Positions 38,050 through 48,144 of a stretch of DNA of 64,000 nt are shown piece after piece; the first letter of the stretch is position 1; each line of letters starts with the position of its first letter. Made by a program: the position numbers and the translations under genes. The notes under the pieces were generated by a model. It was not told the DNA's origin, ran no database searches, and saw nothing but the letters and a program-made list of their open reading frames with translations. This DNA is from Liquorilactobacillus capillatus DSM 19910 (GTDB taxonomy: Bacteria; Bacillota; Bacilli; Lactobacillales; Lactobacillaceae): contig NZ_AZEF01000061.1 of NCBI RefSeq assembly GCF_001434915.1, forward strand, positions 45,126 through 109,125, read 5' to 3'.

Positions 38050-38919
38050 TTATTTTACCTCTCTATCAATGTTATTAAAAATAACTCTAAGCATCCTATC
38101 ATGTCCTGCCATATCAGTTCTCAAAGAAACGGTCGCGGCTGGAAAAGCTTTTTCAAAAATTGCTTTGACGGCTTGCCCTTGCTGGAAACCAATTTCTAAA
38201 TACAGTACAGCTTTTTTACTTAAATAAGCCTGGATTTCAGCGGCAATTCGTTGGTACATAAGCAAACCTTTGTCTGCAGCGAAAAGAGCGAGCTGCGGTT
38301 CATGTTCAAGTACACTTCGATCCATTAAATCTTTTTCTGCTGTAGCAATATACGGTGGATTAGAAACGATAATGTCATACTTCTCTCCCTTTAATGCACT
38401 AAATAAATCACTGCAGATAGTCTTCACGATAAGCTTATATCGCCGTGCATTAGCTTGTGCAACCGTTAAAGCTGCTGGAGAAATATCAGTTAAAGTTACA
38501 TTCCATGCAGGCCGAGCAAGCTGCACTGAAAGGCCAATGATCCCTGTCCCAGTACCAATATCAACCAACTTTAATTGTGACGTAGTATCTTCGAAATCAG
38601 CTAAAATCCAGTCAACTAACTCTTCTGTTTCCTGCCTTGGAATCAAAGTATCTTCTGTCACCTTAAATTTTCGACCCAAGAAAACAGCCTCACCTAACAG
38701 GTATTGCGGGGGCCAACCTTGTGCCACCTTTTCTACCATCCCTTTAAACTTTTCAAACTCAACTGATGGCATCTGCTCACGATAATTTAATAATAGATCA
38801 GTTAAATTCCAGTCTTTGATCCCCAGCAGCAACAAATTAACCGTACTTTCTTCAACCTTAAACTTAGCCCCAAAAGAAAAAGCCCATTTTTGGGCCTCAA
38901 AATAGGTCAAACTACTCAT
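38050..38919 (-). CDS. prmC: Release factor glutamine methyltransferase PrmC
   Basis: 289 residues with a helical N-terminal domain and a SAM methyltransferase core: [16 protein letters not shown] (SAM loop), [11 protein letters not shown] (the NPPY catalytic motif) and [11 protein letters not shown] before the core. It methylates the GGQ glutamine of release factors. The start at 38919 overlaps the end of prfA by 8 bp, coupling the enzyme with its substrate. Confidence 0.95.
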   Translation of the reverse strand: MSSLTYFEAQKWAFSFGAKFKVEESTVNLLLLGIKDWNLTDLLLNYREQMPSVEFEKFKGMVEKVAQGWPPQYLLGEAVFLGRKFKVTEDTLIPRQETEELVDWILADFEDTTSQLKLVDIGTGTGIIGLSVQLARPAWNVTLTDISPAALTVAQANARRYKLIVKTICSDLFSALKGEKYDIIVSNPPYIATAEKDLMDRSVLEHEPQLALFAADKGLLMYQRIAAEIQAYLSKKAVLYLEIGFQQGQAVKAIFEKAFPAATVSLRTDMAGHDRMLRVIFNNIDREVK

Positions 38920-39994
38920 TTTGTAAGTTCTCCAATGCTTGTGTTTGATCATAAAGTATTAACGCGTCAATCACTTCTTCAAGTTCCCCGTTCATAATTC
39001 GATCCAACTTATTCAGAGTTAGACCTATTCGATGATCCGTAACTCGATTTTGTGGATAGTTATAAGTTCTAATGCGTTCTGAGCGGTCTCCCGTTCCAAC
39101 AGCCGACTTACGATTCTTATCATATTCACTCTGTTCCTTTGATGAATAATAATCATAAACACGTGCTTTCAAAATTTTCATTGCCTTTTCACGGTTTTGT
39201 TGTTGTGAACGTTGATCCTGCATCGCAACTACGATTCCTGTCGGTAAATGAGTCATTCGAACAGCTGATGATGTTTTATTAATATGTTGTCCACCGGCAC
39301 CAGACGAACGGTAAACATCTACTCGGATATCTTTCGGATCAATTTCGATCTCAACATCTTCTTCTTCAGGCATAACCACAACTGTAGCCGTCGATGTATG
39401 TACTCGTCCAGCTGATTCTGTAACTGGGACACGCTGAACACGATGTGCCCCGCTTTCATACTTTAGCTTTGAATAAACACTATTTCCGTTAATGAGCAAG
39501 GCAATCTCCTTAAACCCACCGACTTCAGTCACATTTTTATCTAAAACTTCTATCGACCATTTCTGCTTTTCAGCGTACTTAGCATACATACTGAAAAGAT
39601 CACTCGCAAATAAACTAGCTTCATCACCGCCTGCGGCTCCACGAATTTCCATAATAATGTTTTTACCATCATTAGGATCTTTAGGAAGCAACAATACCTT
39701 GATCTCCTCTTCAAGCTTTTCGCGTTCAGTCTTGGCCTCAGCTAGTTCTTCTTTAGCCATCGCAGCCATCTCATCGTCGAGCTTTTCCCCAAGCAACTCT
39801 TCGTCTTCCTTAATTAAGTCGGTAACTTTTTTATACTGGTCATATTTTTCAACCGTTTCGCGTAAGTCAGCCATTTCTTTTGATAAGCTAGTAAAACGTC
39901 TAGTATCAGAAATGACATCTGGATCAGACAGCAGACCACCCAGTTCCTCATAACGATCTTTAAGTGTCTGTAATCTGTCAAACAAATCATTCAT
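38912..39994 (-). CDS. prfA: Peptide chain release factor 1
   Basis: 360 residues with the peptidyl-hydrolysis motif [20 protein letters not shown] and an RF1-type codon-recognition region (anticodon-like P-x-[15 protein letters not shown]). It terminates translation at UAA and UAG. The start is ATG 39994 (MNDLFDRLQ) with GGAGG upstream; a much longer frame starting at 40144 runs through the intergenic region and into tdk without a ribosome site and is rejected. 88 bp after tdk. Confidence 0.96.
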   Translation of the reverse strand: MNDLFDRLQTLKDRYEELGGLLSDPDVISDTRRFTSLSKEMADLRETVEKYDQYKKVTDLIKEDEELLGEKLDDEMAAMAKEELAEAKTEREKLEEEIKVLLLPKDPNDGKNIIMEIRGAAGGDEASLFASDLFSMYAKYAEKQKWSIEVLDKNVTEVGGFKEIALLINGNSVYSKLKYESGAHRVQRVPVTESAGRVHTSTATVVVMPEEEDVEIEIDPKDIRVDVYRSSGAGGQHINKTSSAVRMTHLPTGIVVAMQDQRSQQQNREKAMKILKARVYDYYSSKEQSEYDKNRKSAVGTGDRSERIRTYNYPQNRVTDHRIGLTLNKLDRIMNGELEEVIDALILYDQTQALENLQNE

Positions 39995-40082
39995 TAGTAA
40001 TTTCCTCCATCTAAAAATGAATTCTTCTATTAAACAAAATAAGAATCCGGTAAAGTAGCTATTATTATTGTTCCTCTTGAAG

Positions 40083-40652
40083 TTACAGCGGTGGGTGCAG
40101 ATAATGACGACGGCACACCGGATAATATGCTTCATTGCCGCCAACCATTATTTGCTCACCTTCATAAACTGGTTTTCCGTTATTAAAACGTAAGTTCATA
40201 ATGGCTTTCTTCTGGCAGAACCAGCAGATCGTTTTCATTTCTTCTATCTTATCTGCATATAGCAAAAGATACTTCGAACCTTCAAATAATTCATTGCGAA
40301 AATCATTTTTCAAACCAAAGGCCATCACTGGAATCTTAAGTTCATCAACGATTTCTGCTAATTCGATTATATGATGTTGGCTCAAAAACTGTGCCTCATC
40401 AACAAGAACGCAAGCACTTTGCGGATTACGCTTAATAACCTCTTGGTAAATATTTGTCGTCTCGTAGATTGGAACAGCTCTCCGCTTTAAACCGATCCGA
40501 CTTGCAATATAACCGACCTGTTCACGTTTATCAACAGCACTTGTCATTATAACGACACTTTTATGCTGCTCCTCATAATTATGCGCAACTTTAAGTATCT
40601 CAATACTTTTACCGCTGTTCATTGCTCCGTAACGAAAAAATAATTGCGCCAA
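40083..40652 (-). CDS. tdk: Thymidine kinase
   Basis: 189 residues, type II thymidine kinase: P-loop [14 protein letters not shown], Walker-B-like VDEAQFL, and the zinc site formed by CWFCQKK and PVCRRHY. It phosphorylates thymidine for salvage. Ribosome site GGAGTG before the ATG. Upstream of prfA on the same strand, a usual arrangement in Firmicutes; divergent from murT. Confidence 0.95.
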   Translation of the reverse strand: MAQLFFRYGAMNSGKSIEILKVAHNYEEQHKSVVIMTSAVDKREQVGYIASRIGLKRRAVPIYETTNIYQEVIKRNPQSACVLVDEAQFLSQHHIIELAEIVDELKIPVMAFGLKNDFRNELFEGSKYLLLYADKIEEMKTICWFCQKKAIMNLRFNNGKPVYEGEQIMVGGNEAYYPVCRRHYLHPPL

Positions 40653-40806
40653 AACAACTCACTCCAAATTAAGACTTTCCCAATAAGTATATATGATTTT
40701 CAGCAAAATTTCACTACACAGAGCTGAAAATAAAAATAATTACTCCAAAAATTCTTAATTTTCAGCGGAAAAGGTTGTAAAAAACATACACTCCTCAGTA
40801 TTTATG

Positions 40807-40812
40807 ATATGA
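40807..40812 (+). promoter_or_regulatory. Possible extended -10 of murT-gatD
   Basis: TATGAT preceded by TGA, about 73 bp before the murT start in the divergent tdk-murT spacer; no clear -35. Confidence 0.3.
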
Positions 40813-40884
40813 TACAAAATGATATTATCAAATAAAGCGATCTTTAAAAAAATCTTTGCATCGCTTTAAAATGGAGGAAAAAGC

Positions 40885-42234
40885 ATGTCGTTTAAAAGCT
40901 CAGTCGCAATTGCAGCTGGTCGTGCATCGTACTGGTTCTTGCATAACTTTCTACATGGAGGAACAGCATTACCTGGTAAAATAACCCTTGCACTTGATCC
41001 TGAGGTTTTACAAACTTTATCCCGCAACTATGAAGTAGTTATTATTACAGGAACAAACGGTAAAACCTTGACAACAGCCTTAACTGTTAAGGTTTTACGA
41101 ACTAACTATGATAACGTCCTAACCAACCCCAGCGGTTCTAACATGAAACAAGGAATCGTCACCGCCTTTTTAACTGCACAACGAACAAAATCTGGAAGAT
41201 ATCTCGCGATCTTAGAAACTGATGAAGCGAATGTTGCCTTAATCACACGGTACGTTAAACCAAGTGCCTTTGTCCTCACTAATATTTTTAGAGATCAAAT
41301 GGACCGTTACGGTGAAATATATACAACTTACGCTAAAATACTAGATGGTATCCGCATGGCACCCCAAGCGACTATCATTGCTAATGGTGATGCACCGATC
41401 TTTAATAGCAAGAAATTACCTAATCCAACTATTTACTATGGCTTTAATGCTACTGAAGACCGCGAACAGATGGCCGCGCCTAATACAGATGGTCTTCTAT
41501 GCCCAAATTGTCAAAGTATCCTGCATTATTACCAATTAACTTACAGTAACCTAGGTAAATATTATTGCCCTAACTGTGATTTTAAGCGTCCCGCACTAAC
41601 ACATCAAGTGACCGCGGTTAATGCCCAGACACCAACGACATCAACTTTTGAAATCGATGGGCAACCTGTGAAATTGCATATTGGTGGTACCTATAATATC
41701 TACAACGCTTTAGCCGCCTACAGCGTAGGGCGCCATTTTGATATTGATACTAATCTAATCATGCAAGCTTTGAATAGTGAAGATGAAAAGGTCTTCGGGC
41801 GTCAAGAAGTGATTAACATCCAGGATAAGGAAGTTACGCTGATCCTAGTTAAGAATCCGGTTGGCCTCGATCAAGTCTTAAGTATGCTAAAAACAGATAA
41901 TGATCCTTTTTCACTTGCCGTTTTACTTAACGCTAACTATGCTGATGGAATCGATACTAGCTGGATCTGGGATGGACGTTTTGAAAATCTGCCCTTTGAA
42001 AGAATTCCTAGCGTGCTGGCAGGTGGAGAAAGATACCGTGACATTGCCTTTCGACTTAAGGTTGCCGGTGTTCCCGCTCAAAACTTCGAAGAGCGTGAGA
42101 ATCTTAATACTGTTCTTGAAGCAATCAAGAAAATGCCAACAAAACATGTCTATGTTTTAGCAACTTATACCGCAGTCTTACAATTACGAAAAGCAATGGC
42201 TGCCCAAGGTTATATTAAGGAAGGAATGGAATAA
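40885..42234 (+). CDS. murT: Lipid II isoglutaminyl synthase subunit MurT
   Basis: 449 residues, a Mur-ligase-like protein with P-loop TGTNGKTLTTAL near residue 57, a four-Cys zinc ribbon (LCPNCQSIL and YYCPNCDFK, about residues 205-235) and the C-terminal DUF1727 domain, which together define MurT. With GatD it amidates the D-glutamate of lipid II to D-isoglutamine in the cytosol at the membrane. GGAGG ribosome site. gatD starts one base after its stop codon. Confidence 0.95.
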   Translation: MSFKSSVAIAAGRASYWFLHNFLHGGTALPGKITLALDPEVLQTLSRNYEVVIITGTNGKTLTTALTVKVLRTNYDNVLTNPSGSNMKQGIVTAFLTAQRTKSGRYLAILETDEANVALITRYVKPSAFVLTNIFRDQMDRYGEIYTTYAKILDGIRMAPQATIIANGDAPIFNSKKLPNPTIYYGFNATEDREQMAAPNTDGLLCPNCQSILHYYQLTYSNLGKYYCPNCDFKRPALTHQVTAVNAQTPTTSTFEIDGQPVKLHIGGTYNIYNALAAYSVGRHFDIDTNLIMQALNSEDEKVFGRQEVINIQDKEVTLILVKNPVGLDQVLSMLKTDNDPFSLAVLLNANYADGIDTSWIWDGRFENLPFERIPSVLAGGERYRDIAFRLKVAGVPAQNFEERENLNTVLEAIKKMPTKHVYVLATYTAVLQLRKAMAAQGYIKEGME

Positions 42235-42235
42235 G

Positions 42236-42940
42236 ATGGCTTATACATTAAAAATAGCTCATTTGTATGGTGATCTCATGAACACTTATGGTGACATCGG
42301 CAATGTCCTTGTCCTCGACTACTATGCTAAAAAGATGGATATTACCCTAACTTCTGAAATTGTCAGTTTAAAGCAGCCCTTTGAACCTGCAAAATATGAT
42401 TTAGCCTTTTTTGGCGGTGGGCAAGACTATGAACAAGTTATCGTTTCGAAAGACATTCAAGCCAAAAAAGATGATTTAATAACCTTTATTGAAGATGGCG
42501 GCCCCATGTTAGCTATTTGTGGTGGTTATCAGCTTCTTGGTCAATATTATATTGGTGCTGATGGTGAAAGGATCGAGGGTATCAACGCTTTACCTCACTA
42601 CACCAAGAGTCAGGATAATAACCGTTTTATCGGTGATATCGTTATTAAGAATGCCGAAACAGCTCAAACTTATCATGGGTTTGAAAATCATAATGGTCTT
42701 ACTTTCCTTGGTAAGGGTGAACGACCCTTGGGTAAAGTGATCAGCGGCCATGGTAATAACGGTCAAGATGATTCTGAAGGTGCTATCTATAAGAACGTCT
42801 TTTGTTCTTACTTCCACGGACCGATTTTAGCTCGGAATGGCGAACTTGCTAAGAGGCTACTTTTACTGGCCTTAAAGCGGAAATACCCCACAGCTGACCT
42901 AAGTCCCCAAGAAAAAATTATTATCAAACCAACTTATTAA
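42236..42940 (+). CDS. gatD: Lipid II isoglutaminyl synthase subunit GatD (glutaminase)
   Basis: 234 residues, a class I glutamine amidotransferase of the CobB/CobQ type: LYGDLMNTYGDIGNV at the start, nucleophile Cys in PMLAICGGYQLLGQYY near residue 95 and the catalytic His in FCSYFHGPILARN. It delivers ammonia to MurT. It is translationally coupled to murT and followed by a terminator, so the two form a dedicated operon. Confidence 0.95.
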   Translation: MAYTLKIAHLYGDLMNTYGDIGNVLVLDYYAKKMDITLTSEIVSLKQPFEPAKYDLAFFGGGQDYEQVIVSKDIQAKKDDLITFIEDGGPMLAICGGYQLLGQYYIGADGERIEGINALPHYTKSQDNNRFIGDIVIKNAETAQTYHGFENHNGLTFLGKGERPLGKVISGHGNNGQDDSEGAIYKNVFCSYFHGPILARNGELAKRLLLLALKRKYPTADLSPQEKIIIKPTY

Positions 42941-42951
42941 TTTTCAATAAA

Positions 42952-42990
42952 AAGACGTTAGGTCACTCTCGGCCTAGCGTCTCTTTATTA
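42952..42990 (+). terminator. Terminator of murT-gatD
   Basis: AGACGTTAGG pairs with CCTAGCGTCT (one G-U), 10-nt loop, followed by CTTTATTATTTT. Confidence 0.65.
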
Positions 42991-43074
42991 TTTTGCATTA
43001 CAGTTTGATTATTAACTAACACTTCTAAACGATATCTATAATTTGCATTGAAAACCTAATGTATCTTAGAAAAA

Positions 43075-44040
43075 TTATGCTTTGAGCCCAGGTTCAGAAG
43101 CAATCATCGTTAACTGACCCCTGATCGTCCATTCTTTAACTGGAAACGGTAAAATAAAATGCTGTCCTTTAACTAAAGAATATTTTTGCCCCGCAACTTC
43201 AATCTCACCTTTACCATCAAGAACTGAAACTAAAGTATACGGCGCTTCCTGTCGTTGAAAAGATACTGCTCCAAATGGGAGCTCCCATTTGTAAACACTA
43301 AAAAAGTCTGTTGCAACATATCTTGTAATCAAAGCATCACCTTGCTGCTTTTTAACTATATCTAGCTGTGGATCAAGATGCGGAACATTGGTAACATCAA
43401 TCGACTGTTTAATATGTAGCGCACGTTTTTGCCCTGTTTTTTGATCTACACGATCAAAATCATAGACACGGTAAGTCGTGTCACTGCTTTGTTGAGTTTC
43501 TAAAACCATAACACCCTTACCGATAGCATGAATCGTCCCGCTTGGCACATAAAGAAAATCTCCAGCTTTAATTGGAAGGCGCCGTAAAAGATCATCCCAA
43601 CGCCCTGCACGAATCATTTCGGCTAATTCAGCTTTTGTTTGTGCATGGTGCCCATAAATCATTTCTGAATCTTTATCGGCCGCAATTACGTACCAGCATT
43701 CCGTTTTACCAAGCTCATGTTCATGTTCCAAAGCATAACTATCATCAGGGTGAACTTGTACAGATAATGCAGCACTTGCATCAAGAATCTTGGTCAGTAA
43801 CGGAAAGACATCCCCAGGAGCATTACCAAATAATTCACGTTGCTTAGCCCAGAGCTGATCCAAAGTTTGCCCCTTAAATTCACCATTAGTTATGGTTGCC
43901 GGTCCATGGGGATGAACCGAAATAGCCCAGCACTCACCTGTATGTTCACTAGGGATATCATACCCGAATTCAGTTTTTAAACGTTGTCCGCCCCACATTT
44001 TCTCTTGAAAATATGGTCTTAAAAAAAGTGGTTGTTTCAC
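43075..44040 (-). CDS. manA: Mannose-6-phosphate isomerase, class I
   Basis: 321 residues, the short Firmicutes form. Zinc-binding residues appear in SVQVHPDDSYA and GKTECWYVI (His and Glu), with FLYVPSGTIHAIGKGVMVLETQQSSDTTYRVYDFDR containing the last His and the active-site Arg. It interconverts mannose-6-P and fructose-6-P. Ribosome site GGAGGAAC. The next gene upstream (44072) is on the same strand 31 bp away and may be cotranscribed. Confidence 0.93.
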   Translation of the reverse strand: MKQPLFLRPYFQEKMWGGQRLKTEFGYDIPSEHTGECWAISVHPHGPATITNGEFKGQTLDQLWAKQRELFGNAPGDVFPLLTKILDASAALSVQVHPDDSYALEHEHELGKTECWYVIAADKDSEMIYGHHAQTKAELAEMIRAGRWDDLLRRLPIKAGDFLYVPSGTIHAIGKGVMVLETQQSSDTTYRVYDFDRVDQKTGQKRALHIKQSIDVTNVPHLDPQLDIVKKQQGDALITRYVATDFFSVYKWELPFGAVSFQRQEAPYTLVSVLDGKGEIEVAGQKYSLVKGQHFILPFPVKEWTIRGQLTMIASEPGLKA

Positions 44041-44071
44041 TGCCGTTCCTCCTAAAATATATTTTAGTTAC

Positions 44072-45076
44072 TTAATCCTTTTCTTGGAGATATTGTGCGA
44101 TAATCTGATCACGTTTTGCCAAAAAAATATCATTAGCAGAGTTGGGATGTACCCTGTTGGTTAACACTACCAACCCATCTTGACTTACCTTGTCTATCAA
44201 GAGAAACGTACCCGTAAAGCCGGTATGATAAAGACATGCTTTATTTTGCTTGTTATACCGTAAATCCCAGCCAAGAGAACGGCCTAACTGACCGGTAGGT
44301 GTCTGGTCTTTGAATAATTCAGTGATCGTTTCTTCCCGCAAAACCTTCTTTGTCGGAGAGGTTTCTAAGATCCACATCGCAAATTTAAGGACGTCATGTA
44401 GTGACGTAAAAAGTCCGGCCGATCCACAACGCTCCCCAATTATATTAGCCTTGGGATCATGTACTTGTCCACAAATAAGTCCGCGACTGGCTGATAGTTC
44501 AGTTGGAACACAGTCTTTAGGAGCAGGTGTAAAAGTACTTTCATTCATCTTTAGAGGCTGTAAGACTTCCATAGTAATTACTTTTTGAACTGGTTTTTGA
44601 TATACTTTCTCAATAATCAACCCTAAGAAAATCATTCCAATATCAGTATAAACGACCTTTTTTCCAAACCAGCCACCTATATGTAACGTATATAATGCAT
44701 CTAATAACTGTTGTGCTGTCAGAGAATCACGATTCTGAATATAACCGGTAATCGCTGAAGTATGGGTCAGTAAATGCCGCACGGTCACACGTGTATCAAA
44801 GAAATGTGGAAGATACTCTTGGACAGGCATATCAAGCCCAATTTTACCTTCTTCAATCAGCTTAAGAATCACCGTTGTTGTCCCAATTACCTTTGTGAGG
44901 GAGGCCACATCATAGAGCAACCCTGGCTTTAAATTTCTTTCAACCGGAATAAGCTGGCTTTTTCCAAAAACCTCAGCCTGCAAGTTACCATGATGCAGCA
45001 TCGCGTACGAGACACCGGGAACAATCTTTTCCTCTACAAGTTGGTGTAGCATTCTTACTGTTTGTTTATTTATCAT
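44072..45076 (-). CDS. Serine hydrolase of the beta-lactamase/class C PBP family
   Basis: 334 residues. SLTKV (SxxK nucleophile motif) near residue 60, YTD in the position of the YxN motif, and HTGFTG as the KTG-like third motif. Such enzymes include D-aminopeptidases, esterases and wall-processing hydrolases; the substrate is not predictable here. No signal peptide is visible, so it is likely cytosolic, which argues against a drug-destroying beta-lactamase. Starts at ATG 45076 overlapping the upstream phosphatase gene by 11 bp; a GTG at 45085 is possible. Confidence 0.82.
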   Translation of the reverse strand: MINKQTVRMLHQLVEEKIVPGVSYAMLHHGNLQAEVFGKSQLIPVERNLKPGLLYDVASLTKVIGTTTVILKLIEEGKIGLDMPVQEYLPHFFDTRVTVRHLLTHTSAITGYIQNRDSLTAQQLLDALYTLHIGGWFGKKVVYTDIGMIFLGLIIEKVYQKPVQKVITMEVLQPLKMNESTFTPAPKDCVPTELSASRGLICGQVHDPKANIIGERCGSAGLFTSLHDVLKFAMWILETSPTKKVLREETITELFKDQTPTGQLGRSLGWDLRYNKQNKACLYHTGFTGTFLLIDKVSQDGLVVLTNRVHPNSANDIFLAKRDQIIAQYLQEKD

Positions 45077-45755
45077 TTTTCTCACTTCGCTTATTATCTA
45101 ACTTTTTTTGATTAATACTAACTACACTAAAAAGACCGTTTCTAAAATCAACTTTACTAACACGTGCATTTTTTAATAATAGTAATGGTACATCGCCCTT
45201 CAAACCTTCAATGAAAACAGAGAGCACTACTCCATGCGTAACAACTAAAATATTAACATCTTCCTGTGCAGCATGATATTCATGTGCAATTGCAGTCAAA
45301 GTACGTGTCAGCCGCTGATCAAGCTGTTGGGCAGTTTCAATTTGTGTTGCTGTATCCATAATCTTAAATAAGTTAGTTACCGCAGCAACATGCTGTTGTT
45401 GTCGAAAGGCTGTAAAAATTTTTCGTAAACCGATTTTTCGTAAAACATTCGGAATAAGCCGCCGGTTTTTCATCTCTTCATAACTCCCAAAATTAAGTTC
45501 ACGTAACCCAGAAGTAATAATAATTGCCGGTTTAAGGTTTTTATTTTGCGCTAAAATATACTGTGCTGTTTTCTGTGTTCTTTTAAGGTCACTGACATAA
45601 GCAGCCGTGAATTTTACATTCTGAAGGTCTTTTCCTAAATTTTTAGCCCTCGCAATTCCCTTTTTAGTTAGCGGTGAGTCCGTAACCCCTTGTAGACGGC
45701 GCCGCCGGTTAAGCTCAGTTTGCCCATGCCTTACCAGATAAAAATGAACGACCAT
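45066..45755 (-). CDS. Histidine phosphatase (phosphoglycerate-mutase-like)
   Basis: 229 residues starting MVVHFYLVRHGQTELN, with the catalytic RHG motif near the N-terminus, Arg and Glu of SDLKRTQKTA and LRELNFGSYE, and the second His in LVVTHGVVLSVF. Such proteins are mostly broad phosphatases rather than true glycolytic mutases; a helical insertion with NVLRKIGLRKIFTAF supports a non-glycolytic role. Start at 45755 with AAGGAAG. It overlaps the downstream serine hydrolase gene. Confidence 0.85.
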   Translation of the reverse strand: MVVHFYLVRHGQTELNRRRRLQGVTDSPLTKKGIARAKNLGKDLQNVKFTAAYVSDLKRTQKTAQYILAQNKNLKPAIIITSGLRELNFGSYEEMKNRRLIPNVLRKIGLRKIFTAFRQQQHVAAVTNLFKIMDTATQIETAQQLDQRLTRTLTAIAHEYHAAQEDVNILVVTHGVVLSVFIEGLKGDVPLLLLKNARVSKVDFRNGLFSVVSINQKKLDNKRSEKNDK

Positions 45756-45875
45756 TAGTCCCACTTCCTTAGCCAAAATAAAGCCTTTCTCGACTCAATT
45801 TTACATATCATTTCTTAGATAGTACAATTATACCAAATAAACTGTAACTTGAGTTAAATATAAAGGAATGATCTT

Positions 45876-46205
45876 ATGGCAAGTAATTCTGATTCGATTT
45901 TTAATTTATTATCTTTTCTCAAACGTCATCCAGATCATTATAAATTATTGGACACTTCGTATGATAACGCAGTTCGCTTGTGTATCCCTGACAATGTTAA
46001 GGTTTCTGAGCAGGAGATTTACTTTCCTGATAACAAGCTGATGGTCAATAGGATGCAGGATGATTTTAGTGCTCAACATGGAGACCTGCTTGAGTATTAT
46101 CAAGCCAAAACAAACCATCCTGCTGCTCCTTTTAAGGATGTTTGGATCACTACTGCTCATATTCCCCACGAAAAGAGTTATCTACTTGAAATATCATATG
46201 AATAA
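45876..46205 (+). CDS. Protein of unknown function (109 residues)
   Basis: A soluble 109-residue protein (MASNSDSIFNLLSFLKRHPDHYKLL...) without membrane segments or recognised motifs. The ATG has AAAGGA upstream. It is a single gene between the divergent phosphatase gene and a bidirectional terminator. I do not recognise the family. Confidence 0.65.
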   Translation: MASNSDSIFNLLSFLKRHPDHYKLLDTSYDNAVRLCIPDNVKVSEQEIYFPDNKLMVNRMQDDFSAQHGDLLEYYQAKTNHPAAPFKDVWITTAHIPHEKSYLLEISYE

Positions 46206-46264
46206 TTAAACTGAAAGCTTGCGTCCTTAGAATCTTTAAGTTGTAGAAGGCGTTAAAACCAGAT

Positions 46265-46318
46265 AAAAAATAGCGAGTCAGATCAAAAGGTAATTTTTGA
46301 TCTGACCCGCTATTTTTT
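46265..46318. terminator. Bidirectional terminator between the 109-residue protein and the MFS gene
   Basis: Long stem AAAAAATAGCG + GTCAGATCAAAA against TTTTGATCTGAC + CGCTATTTTTT, with a single A/C mismatch and a short loop. Very strong, serves both converging genes. Confidence 0.8.
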
Positions 46319-46327
46319 AATTTATCT

Positions 46328-47539
46328 TTAACTTGCTTTACGCATAACTCGTGTAACAAGTAATAAATCAACTGCAATAAATATTGCCGTAACTAGAAAA
46401 ACAGCTTCATAGCTGAAAAGACTTGAGACCAACGATCCCACCATCGGCCCTGCTACACCGCCCGCAGCCTGAAACGATTGGTTATAACTAAAGACACGAC
46501 CAAAAGCTTCACTGGGAACATCCAATGTTAAAATCGTCTGAACGGCCGGCAGCATCGCGGCACTGGAAAGGCCTAACAAAAAACGGAGTAAACCTAATTG
46601 CCATGGTGCTGTTACAAAAAACATCGGTACAAAAATAATAGCTGTTGCCATCAATCCAGTCACAAGGACTCTCTCTGGACCAATCTTATCCATAAGATGA
46701 CCTATTCTTGAAGCCAGTAGCAGTGTCCCAAAACCGGGCATCGCCGCTACAATACCACTTATTAACGAAAAATTACCTTGCCCATTCATTAATTGTCTAA
46801 CCAACAAACTGATAATCGGTGAAATAGATAATAATGATGATTGAACCAGCAGTGTTGTTATAAACATAACAATGATAAGCTGCGGTTGACTTAACTCATG
46901 AAAAACTCTGCTGATGGGTTTAATCTTTTTAGCAGGAATTGGTGTAAAATGTTCGGTAACATTGAAGTATGTTAAAATGAAAACGAGCCCCATCAAAATA
47001 CCGGTAATAAAGAAAGTCATTCGATAGCCAACAACACCTGCAATAATTCCTCCGAAAAGCGGACCAAGTAGTGTTCCTGTCACATTAGCTGTCATCAGAT
47101 TCCCCATGACCTGACCACTTTTTTGGTGCGGTGTTTCACCTGCCATTAAAGCTGTTGCATTATTGATGTAACCCGAAAAAGCACCTTGTAATAAACGGAG
47201 AATGATCACCATCAGTACACTTTGAGCCATCCCAACAAAGAAGATTGTGAATGCCATTACACCTGAAGCACGCAAACACATCAGTTTTCTTCCCTTGCGG
47301 TCTGCTAAATTACCCCAAAAAGGGGAAACAATTGCTTGCGAAAAGTATGTAACCGAAAAGGCAATTCCTGAATACAGGTTTAATTCCCATTTGCTAAAAT
47401 GTCCTAAAGTATCTAAATATAATGAAATAAAAGGCATCGTCATTGAGTAGCCTAACGCTGTGATAAAGCACCCCAGCCATAAAATCAAAAAACTTTTTCT
47501 CCAAACAGCTTGGCGTTCACCTACTGCTTTCTTAGTCAT
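46328..47539 (-). CDS. MFS transporter, DHA1-type multidrug efflux family
   Basis: 403 residues with 12 membrane helices. The A-motif between helices 2 and 3 (GNLADRKGRKLMCLRA) and the C-motif-like region (GTLLGPLFGGIIAG) mark drug:H+ antiporters of the 12-helix group. Likely exports drugs or other small compounds across the cytoplasmic membrane; the substrate cannot be told. Transcribed alone. Ribosome site GAGGGGA. Confidence 0.85.
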   Translation of the reverse strand: MTKKAVGERQAVWRKSFLILWLGCFITALGYSMTMPFISLYLDTLGHFSKWELNLYSGIAFSVTYFSQAIVSPFWGNLADRKGRKLMCLRASGVMAFTIFFVGMAQSVLMVIILRLLQGAFSGYINNATALMAGETPHQKSGQVMGNLMTANVTGTLLGPLFGGIIAGVVGYRMTFFITGILMGLVFILTYFNVTEHFTPIPAKKIKPISRVFHELSQPQLIIVMFITTLLVQSSLLSISPIISLLVRQLMNGQGNFSLISGIVAAMPGFGTLLLASRIGHLMDKIGPERVLVTGLMATAIIFVPMFFVTAPWQLGLLRFLLGLSSAAMLPAVQTILTLDVPSEAFGRVFSYNQSFQAAGGVAGPMVGSLVSSLFSYEAVFLVTAIFIAVDLLLVTRVMRKAS

Positions 47540-47660
47540 ACAAAAACAATCCCCTCTTTAAACGGCAACTTAATAATATCACCAGTATTCTAAAAATAAG
47601 ATAACTTACTTACTTTTTTTCTTACTTCTTAAATATTACTACAAAAAAAACATTAGTCTA

Positions 47661-47730
47661 CAAAAAAACCAAATCATAAGTCAAGCAGTTCTTTTACTTC
47701 TAACTGTAATTACTCAAAATTTGGTTTTTT
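47661..47730 (-). terminator. Large hairpin after the 88-residue protein gene
   Basis: AAAAAACCAAAT pairs with ATTTGGTTTTTT across about 45 nt that contain an inner CAGTT/AACTG hairpin; possible terminator for the 47770 gene. Confidence 0.4.
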
Positions 47731-47769
47731 ATAGTCTATTTAATTTTAAGAAGCAAGTTCATCTAATGA

Positions 47770-48036
47770 TTAATCGTCTAGATCACGTTCGATATCCAAA
47801 CCGTACAAATTACTTACAGGTTCATTTTTATTAACTGGATGAACAACTAAGATAGTTGTTGCACCCTTGCTGCTGACATAACCGGCAAATGCCGCTACTT
47901 CTTCAACTTGATAGGCTAATCCATCAGAGTTATAGATGTACTGCCCTGCAACTGGCATACTTTCAAAGTAAGTCTTATTCATTCGATAATAGTCATTCGT
48001 TGTAGCATCATGCATAACTAAAACAACTTTAAACAT
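47770..48036 (-). CDS. Protein of unknown function (88 residues)
   Basis: 88 residues (MFKVVLVMHDATTNDYYRMNKTYFESMPVAGQYIY...), soluble, beta-rich by appearance, ending in an acidic tail (ERDLDD). The start at 48036 has AGAGGTGAC upstream; a longer frame is rejected for lack of a ribosome site. Family not recognised. It is a single gene upstream of an MFS gene but 230 bp away from it. Confidence 0.7.
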   Translation of the reverse strand: MFKVVLVMHDATTNDYYRMNKTYFESMPVAGQYIYNSDGLAYQVEEVAAFAGYVSSKGATTILVVHPVNKNEPVSNLYGLDIERDLDD

Positions 48037-48144
48037 TTGAATGTCACCTCTGCAATCTTTCTTAGACGAGCCCAACTCTTTTTTCTAAATCTACACTCTT
48101 ACTATTATCTAATGCAAGTTAGTATAATTGTAACTATTCGGATA

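Noticed and set aside
39995..40144. N-terminal extension of prfA into tdk
   Set aside because: RF1 proteins begin at the ATG at 39994, which has a GGAGG site; the extension is Cys/Ile-rich, overlaps tdk and has no ribosome site.
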